64,000 nucleotides of DNA. It comes from an uncultured Emticicia sp. GTDB lineage: Bacteria; Bacteroidota; Bacteroidia; Cytophagales; Spirosomataceae. The DNA is taken from the NCBI RefSeq assembly GCF_937903345.1, contig NZ_CALCZQ010000021.1, positions 1 to 64,000 of the forward strand. Reading direction: 5' to 3'. The position numbers were made by a program, and so were the translations under genes. The notes beneath the pieces were generated by a model. That model ran no database searches. It saw nothing but the letters and a program-made list of their open reading frames with translations, and had not been told where the DNA came from. Positions within the stretch are counted from its first letter, which is position 1; every line of letters begins with the position of its first letter. Below are positions 1 to 7,900 of this stretch, piece after piece.

Positions 1-1000
1 TTTTTTCTTGATTTTGGAAGCGAAAATTTTGAGGACTAACGCCAACTAATGAAAGCGGTTGAATACTCAAACCGAAGGGGTCAGTTTCATTTGTTTGGGT
101 TTGTAATAATTGATTACCCTCTGCTTTGAAAGCAACTCTTAAATTGTTTTGATGGTCACGGTACTCGTATTCATATACCCAAATACCTGCAACATAAACA
201 GCTCTACCTTCGGAGATACTCATTTGATAAGGAATCCCATTTTTAAAAATCATATTTCCTACATAATCCCAAACATCACCCAAAGAATTAGTACGTTTGA
301 TTAGTGTTCCATCCCCATTATAAAAAAACTCCACCCAGCCAGTTGAAAAACTTATTTTCTTTGTTTTTTTGAGGTAAGAATCATATTCTATTAGTAGAAT
401 ACCTTTGTTTCTATCAACTTTTAGACTTCCATCATTCCAATATTCATAATCGTTTGTTCCTGTATTATTATTTCTAAAATCTCCTATCTCTTCATTTCCA
501 TTGATGGCATCATTGACATAATTTAGTTTATTTCCACTATAATTATAGGTTAAATTATCAATATCACCAAAACTACCTCCATTATTTCCTTTACGTTGAA
601 GATTCAGAATATTTCCGTTTTTATCGTAAGAAATATTATATAATGAAAAGTTTTCGCCATTAATCCCTGCATAAATGCCTGATAATAAACGACTTGATTT
701 GTCGTAGCCATAAGTATAAGACCGTAACCCAATCGCTTGGTTTTGGTCATTTACCCCTTGCCAACTTTGTTTGCCAATATTTCCATCATAAAACCCTTCG
801 GTTTCGTAGTCAAGTTTATAGCTAAACAAATCATTTTCTCCTCCATTTAAAGTAGTCGTATTATTGCTACAATTGATACAATTTTGCATCCCTCGAATAT
901 GATACCCAAAATCCATTGTTTGCAAGCCCAAAGTAGTGCCTCTACTCCCACCTCCTTTGCCAATGCGGGCTTCATATTTCGTTAGGTTTTTGGCATCAAT
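1..1000 (-). pseudogene. Headless RHS-repeat gene, 3' part, runs off left edge
   Basis: The minus strand is open throughout and reads as RHS/YD-repeat protein (for example [44 protein letters not shown] and DPFGLSIQPLS). It aligns by eye with the part of the large RHS gene lying at about 5900-6785, in the same orientation. Homology stops abruptly at 1000, in the codons for DAK, where a 39-bp repeat begins, so the whole signal peptide and N-terminal half are missing and no start is available. The reading frame continues past position 1, so its tip and immunity gene lie outside the window. Most likely it is a second RHS gene decapitated by recombination at the repeat. Confidence 0.85.
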
Positions 1001-1039
1001 CTATTTGTTTTTGTGTAAACCTATTTTAAGACAAGACAA
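1001..1039. repeat. 39-bp direct repeat, copy 1
   Basis: The sequence starting CTATTTGTTTTTGTG is repeated exactly at 3239-3277 in the same orientation. In both places it is followed within about 15 bases by a TCAGGGTC hairpin. It sits precisely where homology to RHS ends. Confidence 0.85.
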
Positions 1040-1051
1040 ACGGAAATGCCT

Positions 1052-1152
1052 TCAGGGTCGCCTACCAAAGACCCTGATGGAACGGGAAAATTGTACTATT
1101 TTTATTGCTTTTATCTTAGCTATCTGAGGGAACGGAGACCCTGATGGAACAG
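1052..1152. repeat. Palindromic repeat cluster A
   Basis: A hairpin with 8-bp arms (TCAGGGTC at 1052-1059, GACCCTGA at 1070-1077) is followed by GGAACGG. Two half units, CTGAGGGAACGG (1124-1135) and GACCCTGATGGAACAG (1137-1152), follow. They belong to the same family as the hairpins at 3102-3310. Confidence 0.75.
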
Positions 1153-1158
1153 AAAAAA

Positions 1159-1581
1159 TTAAAAATATACTGTATTATAATGTGTAATTAAAACTAATCT
1201 TTTACTTTTTGGAAAAAACAATACCACAGCTTCGTCAGAAGCACTAAACCATATATCTTCCCAATGTTTTATTAAATATTTTAAGACAATTTTATCAATA
1301 TCTGATGGATATTCCCATATTAAATAAACGTCTTCTTCATCAACAATATTTATTTCCTTTAAAACTTCATCAAATTGTGATGAAGTTTCAATGAGATTAA
1401 ACGGTTTTATATTTCTAAACTTTTCAATAATTTTTTTAAAGAAAAATTTATTATCAATATTTTCTTTGAGTAAAATATTGATAGATTCTTGAAGTAACGT
1501 TTTTTCTTTATTTGATAAATCTCCGCACTTAATGGGTTTCTTAAATGTTTCCAAAAATATTACTTTTTTAAAGTTTTCCAT
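1159..1581 (-). CDS. Candidate immunity protein for the orphan toxin tip at 1587
   Basis: This is a 140-residue soluble protein with no signal peptide, rich in Lys, Ile, Phe and Glu. I do not recognise the family. It starts only 5 bases after the stop of the RHS toxin tip at 1587-2231, the position and size expected of the cognate immunity gene in polymorphic toxin loci. It would bind and neutralise that toxin in the cytoplasm (inference from position only). Palindromic repeats and a broken RHS gene follow downstream. Confidence 0.6.
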   Translation of the reverse strand: MENFKKVIFLETFKKPIKCGDLSNKEKTLLQESINILLKENIDNKFFFKKIIEKFRNIKPFNLIETSSQFDEVLKEINIVDEEDVYLIWEYPSDIDKIVLKYLIKHWEDIWFSASDEAVVLFFPKSKRLVLITHYNTVYF

Positions 1582-1586
1582 TTTCT

Positions 1587-2231
1587 CTAATTTGTTTTAG
1601 GTTTAATTAAAGGTATTGCTCCATATTTACCACCATTTCCTTTTTTGCCACTCGTCCAATCCCAGTAATTTATATGAGGTACTGTTTCAGCATCTCCCAT
1701 AGGTCTATCGGGGTGTGCAGGGTCAAGCCTATATCCTTTTTTTGAATCCCCTGCTGTTGGACTCCCAAACTTTCCACCTTCGCCTTTTGGTAATGGCTTA
1801 CTAATTCCAAGTTCTTTATACACTTGTTTCAAAGCATTTTTAGTATCAGTTATAGTAGCTTGTGATTCAGCACTTACAGTAGCTTTTAACGCTCTTGATG
1901 TTTGTGTTTTACTTGTTTCTGCAAGTAGTTTTCCTTCAATATTTCCACCTTTTGCTCCCCCAGCTATAACCGTTAAATCAGCAAACGTATTTACCGCCTC
2001 TTTTACAGCACCTTTTAATGAATTATCAGCAGGTTTTCGAGTAAATTCTGTTTCAAATACTTCACTTCCATTTTCTACTTTGTATCCTGCTCTCAAATCT
2101 GACCCAAAGGCTCTAAAAGCTGTGTTAAATACAGCGTGTTTAGTATCATAAAAAGCAGTTACAGCTAATTTTGCAAATAAAAATGGGTCTTGGCTTGGGT
2201 CGTCCCCACCACAACAATCTTCACCCATCAA
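1587..2231 (-). CDS. Orphan RHS C-terminal toxin tip
   Basis: The reading frame is open from about 2418, where it enters at the RHS core end (FKFLNRQ, then FWSTDP, then [12 protein letters not shown]) without any N-terminal RHS part; the first ATG in frame is at 2231. From about 2415 to 1860 it closely matches the C-terminus of the large RHS gene (5258-5812), including the [15 protein letters not shown] block. It then switches to an unrelated tip of about 75 residues containing DPAHPDRPMGD, PHINYWDW and KGNGGKYGAIPL, which looks like a small nuclease-type toxin, though I cannot name the family. It has lost its own RHS carrier, so it would be active only if recombined onto a full RHS gene or expressed internally. 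Confidence 0.75.
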   Translation of the reverse strand: MMGEDCCGGDDPSQDPFLFAKLAVTAFYDTKHAVFNTAFRAFGSDLRAGYKVENGSEVFETEFTRKPADNSLKGAVKEAVNTFADLTVIAGGAKGGNIEGKLLAETSKTQTSRALKATVSAESQATITDTKNALKQVYKELGISKPLPKGEGGKFGSPTAGDSKKGYRLDPAHPDRPMGDAETVPHINYWDWTSGKKGNGGKYGAIPLIKPKTN

Positions 2232-2415
2232 TCCACTTGGGTCGCTGAAACGAATTGGATTATTAAACGAATAATGATAAGGTGTAAAACTGTGTTGTCC
2301 TTCATCAATTAATGGGTCTGTAGACCAAAATCTACCATTTTGCCTATCATAAAAGCGGTTTACAAGGTCAGAAACACCATTTAATTCTAGTGTGTCTTGG
2401 CGATTTAGAAATTTA
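1860..2415 (-). repeat. RHS homology arm, copy in orphan cassette
   Basis: This region is closely similar in DNA and protein to 5258-5812 within the large RHS gene, in direct orientation. It begins at the motif FKFLNR and ends after the residues ESQA, beyond which the two tips are unrelated. A crossover here would swap tips in frame. Confidence 0.8.
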
Positions 2416-2803
2416 AAGTTATAGTTTCACTGTATACTCTAAGATATTCATCGCCCTCAAATCTAAAAAATATATGATAATTTTCTTTAGACTGTTCTTC
2501 ATTATTAAGCCAATCATAGTCAAAATCATGATATTCCTTGTAACCTATTTCTTCTAAACTTTTAGGATTGACTTTGAAAAAATTGTCGCTCATTTTAAAA
2601 AAAGAAACATTTTCAAAAACCATACATATATATTTATAACCTCGTTCTCCATCCCATTTTTCTAATTTCGTCCATTCCAATTTAACTTCATTTTTAGGAA
2701 TATCAATTATGAATCCTTCAAAAGAATAGAAGTTATGTAAATCAATATATATACCATCCATTTCTATCGCTATTGAATGGTCAATTTTAAATTGTTTTTT
2801 CAT
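2405..2803 (-). CDS. Candidate immunity protein for the toxin remnant at 2806
   Basis: This is a 132-residue cytoplasmic protein without signal peptide, acidic and aromatic-rich (for example DGIYIDLHNFYSFEGF and FFRFEGDEYLRVYSE). The family is not recognised. It starts 2 bases after the stop of the toxin fragment at 2806, the usual toxin-immunity spacing. Its last codons (…LNF stop) overlap, in another frame, the beginning of the next RHS fragment, so the following cassette is joined flush to this gene. Confidence 0.6.
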   Translation of the reverse strand: MKKQFKIDHSIAIEMDGIYIDLHNFYSFEGFIIDIPKNEVKLEWTKLEKWDGERGYKYICMVFENVSFFKMSDNFFKVNPKSLEEIGYKEYHDFDYDWLNNEEQSKENYHIFFRFEGDEYLRVYSETITLNF

Positions 2804-2805
2804 AG

Positions 2806-3195
2806 TTATTGTTGTTTTTCTAAATATTTTCGTAGGGTTCTAATTTCTTTTTGCGTTGTATTATTATAATTGGCATGTTTTTCAGTAGTATTGTACCTTG
2901 CACCTTGATTTACTGGAGCTTGCATGTTTCTTGGAGATGTTTTGGTATGTGGTGTATCATAAGTAGTAGTTGTCTTTTTATCAAAATGAGCCTCTCCTCT
3001 CAAATCGACATCGGTTTGGGCTTTTTCAGAGCGAAGTGTAACTCTGTTTTTGCCGCCATTAGCTGCAACCAAATCTTCTGCTTGTTCTTTAATTTTTAGT
3101 TCCCTCAGAGTCTCCCGAAGGCACGTAGGGGACTCTGAGGGCGAGGGTTTATGCGAAAAAGGAGTGAAAAACATTCTCCAAAAAACATAAACCAA
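2806..3195 (-). pseudogene. Truncated polymorphic toxin tip
   Basis: The credible part begins at about 3098 (ELKIKEQAEDLVAANGGKNR) and contains VTLRSEKAQTDVDLRGEAH, TPHTKTSPRNMQAP and TQKEIRTLRKYL. From memory this resembles the group called polymorphic toxin type 24, but I hold that name with low confidence. The first 30 or so residues of the open frame are encoded by a palindromic repeat (3102-3141) and are not real protein sequence. No RHS region remains upstream, so this is a 5'-truncated tip. It is followed after 2 bases by a candidate immunity gene. Confidence 0.6.
3102..3141. repeat. Palindromic repeat B
   Basis: Perfect 11-bp arms, CCCTCAGAGTC (3102-3112) and GACTCTGAGGG (3131-3141), around an 18-base loop. 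The repeat marks the 5' break point of the toxin fragment at 2806. Confidence 0.8.
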
Positions 3196-3198
3196 TGC

Positions 3199-3228
3199 CT
3201 CAGAGTCCCTTGCAGGAGACTCTGAGGG
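3199..3228. repeat. Palindromic repeat C
   Basis: Arms CCTCAGAGTC (3199-3208) and GACTCTGAGG (3219-3228), followed by GAACGG. This is the same family as repeats A, B and D. Confidence 0.8.
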
Positions 3229-3238
3229 AACGGAAAAT

Positions 3239-3277
3239 CTATTTGTTTTTGTGTAAACCTATTTTAAGACAAGACAA
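3239..3277. repeat. 39-bp direct repeat, copy 2
   Basis: Exact copy of 1001-1039. It lies between palindromic repeats C and D. Confidence 0.85.
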
Positions 3278-3282
3278 TGGCC

Positions 3283-3310
3283 ATCAGGGTCTCGTTCCGA
3301 AGACCCTGAT
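3283..3310. repeat. Palindromic repeat D
   Basis: Arms ATCAGGGTCT (3283-3292) and AGACCCTGAT (3301-3310) with an 8-base loop, followed by GGAACAG. Confidence 0.8.
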
Positions 3311-3342
3311 GGAACAGAAATGGCTTGCTTCTAGCTATGTTA

Positions 3343-3630
3343 TTAATCCTCACTTACATCTGTTTTAACAATATTGACCATTAAAAAACCTACATTTATT
3401 GTAATACAAAAAAACCACACATTCTTAACACTATTCAATTCTGTTACCATTTCATTAGAAATAGACTTGATTAGATTCTCTTTTGCTTTTTGACCAAAAT
3501 GAGCTATTTGTGAAATGTCAAGTTGGTTACTCCAAACATTGATACTTTCTTCTATATTATTGGCAGAAACTTGATTAATATAAGTTCCCCCTCTAAATTC
3601 CATTATAAATGTATATATATTCATGTTCAA
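3343..3630 (-). CDS. Candidate immunity protein for the toxin remnant at 3637
   Basis: A 95-residue protein of no recognised family. It contains EFRGGTYINQVSANNIEES and a hydrophobic stretch near the C-terminus (VWFFCITINVGFLMVNIV) that could be core beta structure or a membrane segment. It starts 6 bases after the stop of the toxin fragment at 3637, which is the argument for an immunity role. Palindromic repeat D follows about 30 bases beyond its stop. Confidence 0.55.
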   Translation of the reverse strand: MNMNIYTFIMEFRGGTYINQVSANNIEESINVWSNQLDISQIAHFGQKAKENLIKSISNEMVTELNSVKNVWFFCITINVGFLMVNIVKTDVSED

Positions 3631-3636
3631 GTTATT

Positions 3637-4083
3637 TTAGTTACTTCCTTTTGCTTTTCTGCTATGATTTTCACCAGTATTATCCATTCTCTGCTTTTCA
3701 TGTTTGACCTGCTTTTCCAGCTTCTTTAATTGTTCTTTTTCAGCAGGTGTTTTATTTTGTTTTTTAGATAATTGCTCGAAATCAGCTTTTGTTTTATTAT
3801 ATCTATCTGCTGCAGCTGCTTTAGCTTTCTGATTAGCATGGGCACTGTTTTTATTACCTGAAGAAACATTACTCTTTTGGCTTCCACCATTTTTTCCACC
3901 TTCAGCATTAAGATTAGTAACGGCCTTTGTTAAAGTAGAAATACCATTTAAAACAGTAGCTGTACTCCCAATTGCTAAAGGAGCGGCAAATGGGGTTGCT
4001 GTTCCAAGTGATACAGCCTCTAATGTACCAGCACCAGCATCGCCTATTACCCCAGCAACGAAGTTCACTCGGTGAACCCACAA
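3637..4083 (-). pseudogene. Truncated polymorphic toxin tip with pre-toxin segment
   Basis: The frame is open from a stop at 4138 and contains RFQYKDFAQYV, a Gly/Ala-rich segment (VAGVIGDAGAGTLEAVSLG) typical of the linker before RHS-family toxins, then a Lys-rich charged end (TPAEKEQLKKLEKQVKHEK, NTGENHSRKAKGSN). The only starts are a TTG at 4083 or other weak codons, and no RHS core precedes it; it begins directly after the stop of the lipoprotein gene at 4143. I read it as a displaced tip that lost its carrier. The toxic activity cannot be named. Confidence 0.55.
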
Positions 4084-4142
4084 ACCAAAATCACAAACGT
4101 ATTGGGCAAAGTCCTTATATTGAAATCTGCGAATGATTCAAG

Positions 4143-4622
4143 TTATTCTACTTCTGAATTAGACGGGATTATATTAAACATATAATCTTTATCATTTGTA
4201 GGACAAAAGACTAAATAAAAATATTTATCATCGGGTTCAAAAGAAAAACCGCCTTTTGTGCCAAAATTATAAACCTTAGAATTATTGACAATAGCAAGCT
4301 GAAAACTTAGAAATTTATTTGTTCTAAAATCAATATTTCGCATTTTTCCGACACTTCGTTGATAAATCAAATCAGTATCACAATAAATATACATATCATA
4401 GTTATCCTTACAATCAAATGGAAAATTGAGTATAATTAGTTCTTTTTCGGAATCTCTTAGACTATCATATTTCAACTTTGCACTTTTGGTATGCTCGATA
4501 TATTCATTTATAGACCAAGTTGGCTCATAATAATCTATCGGTAATGTTGTTAATTCGGCTACCGTTTTTTCCTTACAACAAGTAAAGATTAGAATGAGTA
4601 AAAATGGAAATATTTTTTTCAT
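4143..4622 (-). CDS. Small lipoprotein coupled to RHS immunity gene
   Basis: A 159-residue protein with a lipoprotein-type leader: [15 protein letters not shown] with Cys15 or Cys16 as the likely lipidated residue. The mature part is of no known family (PTWSINEYIEHTKSAKLKYD, FSFEPDDKYFYLVFCP). Its ATG overlaps the stop of the upstream Imm33-like gene in a TAATG arrangement, so translation is probably coupled to RHS and immunity. It may be an envelope-side immunity or accessory factor, or the surviving immunity gene of a lost tip; context is the only evidence. Confidence 0.65.
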   Translation of the reverse strand: MKKIFPFLLILIFTCCKEKTVAELTTLPIDYYEPTWSINEYIEHTKSAKLKYDSLRDSEKELIILNFPFDCKDNYDMYIYCDTDLIYQRSVGKMRNIDFRTNKFLSFQLAIVNNSKVYNFGTKGGFSFEPDDKYFYLVFCPTNDKDYMFNIIPSNSEVE

Positions 4623-4972
4623 TACATTTGAGTTTTAAGTAAGGTTTCATCAAACCAAACATCCTCATATCCATCAGCAATTAAAAAACGCCACCCAACT
4701 GGAAGCCCTAAATACTTTTCTACTTCGGGTTTCCAATCTTTTAAATGTTTTACGTGCAAAGGTTTAAAAAAATCGTGGTCTTTTGATAATTCTTCACCTG
4801 CCCATATATACCAACCTACTGTATCGCCTTCGGGGGCAATTCTAAGACCGTTTATTGGTAAAATTTCTGATTTTACATTTTCTGCTATACCTACTTTTAA
4901 ATTGCTTGGCGATTCTAAAAATGTGGTATTGTACTTTAAGCAGATTTCTTGTTGTTTGTGTTTTATGCTCAT
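4622..4972 (-). CDS. Imm33-like immunity protein
   Basis: This is a 116-residue protein. The C-terminal half ([43 protein letters not shown]) matches what I remember of the Imm33/DUF2185 immunity family. Its ATG overlaps the stop codon of the large RHS toxin gene (ATGA), so the two are translated together. It is the natural cognate immunity protein for the HNH-type nuclease tip. The next gene overlaps its stop by one base. Confidence 0.75.
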   Translation of the reverse strand: MSIKHKQQEICLKYNTTFLESPSNLKVGIAENVKSEILPINGLRIAPEGDTVGWYIWAGEELSKDHDFFKPLHVKHLKDWKPEVEKYLGLPVGWRFLIADGYEDVWFDETLLKTQM

Positions 4973-7900
4973 TTTAGTCCGTTTGCTTTTTTCATCTTTT
5001 TTGAATATTTAGCCATTCCCGCCCCCTGCCTTGCAGAACAAGTAGGACATTGAGGTTGAACTGCATCAACCTTTCTCATATAAGGAATATTTATTGTGCC
5101 TGTCTGATAGTATTCTTGTACAAGCGGTAATTTATGGTCTGCAACCATTGTCGGTGCAGTTGTACCACAATCTACGCAAGGTTTGCCTTGAACCGATGCT
5201 CTTTGTTCGGCAGTAACTGAACCAGACGGTCGTTTGTATGGTGTTGTTATAGAAACAGCTTGACTTTCGGTTTCAGCAACAACCGCCTTTGCTGCTCTTG
5301 ATGTTTGTGTCTTGCTTGTTTGTGCAAGAACTTTTCCTTCAATACTTCCTACTGGTAATATAGAAATTACATCAGCTACAGTTGAAACCGCTTCTTTTAC
5401 AGAACCTTTTAATGAATTATCGACTGGTTTTCGAGTAAACTCAGTTTCAAATACTTCACTTCCATTCTCTACTTTGTACCCTGCTCTCAAATCCGACCCA
5501 AAGGCTCTCAAAGTTGTGTTATATATAGCGTGTTTAGTATCATAAAATGCTGTTACCGCTACTTTAGCAAATAGAAATGGGTCTTGACTTGGGTCATCTC
5601 CACCACAACAATCTTCACCCATTAAACCATCAGCATCGCTAAAACGGATAGGGTTATTGAAAGCATAATGATAGGGCGTAAAAGAATGTTGCCCATCATC
5701 AACTTTTGGGTCGGTACTCCAAAATTGCATTCTTTGGGGGTCGTACATTCTTGCACCAAGTTGATAAACGCCCAAATCAAAAGTAGGGACTCTTTCACGA
5801 TTCAAAAATTTAAAACGATTTTCTACACTATTTTCAACGCCAGTTCCGCTTAATGGTATTCCTGTTGGGTCAAAATCGGTAACATCATTTGTAACTAAAT
5901 TTTGTCCATTTGCACCAAATGAAACCCTTGCATTACTCAAATGGTCTTGATAAAAGAACTCGTATTGCCAGTTGCTATTTTGATAAACGGCTCTGCCTTC
6001 GGGTGTTCCCATTTGATAAAGGACACCATTTTTATAGATGGTATTTTTTACAAAATCCCAATATTCACCAGTCGAAAACTCTCTTTTCAGTAAACTACCA
6101 CCACCATCGTAAGACATCTTAACCCATCGGCTACCAGTAAGCTGTACTTCTTTTGGTTTGTCTAAATATGAATCATAAATTATATTTGTTATCTCTTTAT
6201 TTTCATCACTTTTCAACGAACCATCTTTATAATAAGTATAATTTCCGCCCCCTCGTTGTATTAAATCTACTTCATGGTTGCCACTTACACCATCAGTAAC
6301 TGTATTTAATCGGTTGCCGGTATAACCATAAGTTAAATTATCAATATCACCATAGCCACTCCCTTTTTTACCATTACGCTGTAAATTAGTGATATTACTG
6401 TTTTTATCATAATTGATATTAGGTAAACCGAAACTTTCACCGCTCAAACCGCTATAATTTGCGTATTTCAAACGACTACTGGCATCATAGCCAAAAGTAA
6501 AACTTCTTACACCCACAGGCGAATTATTGGCGGTTGTTTGCCAACTTTGTTTACCAATATTTCCATCATAAAACCCTGCGGTTTCGTAGTCTAATTTATA
6601 CGAAAACAAATCGCCCTCTGTCGCGTTGGGTGTTGGGTTGCCCGAAACGTCTAAATTGATTCCACGCAAACCACCTCTAATATGATACCCAAAATCCATT
6701 GTTTGCAAGCCTGAAATACTCACACCCTGCGATGAATTGGGATTAATAGTAGCAGAATATTTATTGATACTTTTTGCATCAATCACAGTACCTACATTTA
6801 AAAATATGGCTTTTCGTGCAATATCATCAATATTTGGATTGGGACTTGGCGGTCTGTTAATGTAGTCTAATGCACCACCAATCAAAAAGTTGTCATCAGC
6901 TCTAAATTTCTTTTGTATCAGTCGCCCCACTTGGTCATAAGTTAATCTTACTACCTCAAAACGATTGCCATTGATGCCATGAAATACTTTTGTCAAACGC
7001 CCTACATGGTCGTATTCATTTTCTGTTTTATCTTCAATAGTTGGTGCATTGTCCTTTTGCTGTATTTTCTTGTCAATCAACACTTGACCGTTAAAATTAT
7101 AGTAAAAATTGCCAATATTTGCTTTTGTCCAAGGTTGGCTTCCGCCTAATTGGTGGGTTTGATATGTTTGAATCACTCGACCTTTTGAATCATAATGATA
7201 AACCGTATGATAGACTTTGCTAAAATCACCCGAATTCCACGAAACAGCACCAGTCAAAAGCCCTTTGGCATTGGCGTAATTATCGTGATAAGTGTTTGCC
7301 CGATTAAACGCCCATTCCCCTGCAATAAAGCCGTAATCATCATAAATAAACGCTTCTCTTTGTTGTGTTGGCGAACTGCTCACCGATGAAGGAAAACTTT
7401 GATTACTGCTACCTTCTTCATAGGCATTTGTAATGGCATTAAACAAATTTTGTAAATCATTTCTGCTACTGGCATTTGTCAAATCACCCTTTTGTATGGT
7501 TCTATTGAAAGCATCAAATTTTATAAACCGCCATTTATTATCGGGTCTTTGTAGTTCGGTTTGGCTTAAAACTTCACGGTTTAGCTTGTCATATACGCTA
7601 TAAGTCCAGCCACCGCTCGGTACGTGTTTGGCAATTTGTCTGCCCCTGTCGTCATACTCATAGCCAAAAACACCCAAAGGAAAAATGGCAGAATTTTTAT
7701 CAAAGTTGGTAGCCGTATTATAGGCTTCGGGTTGGACAATAAACGCTAATTGCCCTAAATTATTATAGATATAGGCGGTAATGGCATAATCGGTAGCGTT
7801 GAGTTGCTGCTCTTTTTGCACCAATCGCCCTTGCTTATCGGTATATTCAATACTACTATTTCCTTGCTCGTCTTTGTTGGTCTTTTTATACAAACTATTG

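Noticed and set aside
936..1127. 63-codon plus-strand frame
   Set aside because: It crosses the RHS fragment junction and the repeats and has no protein-like features.
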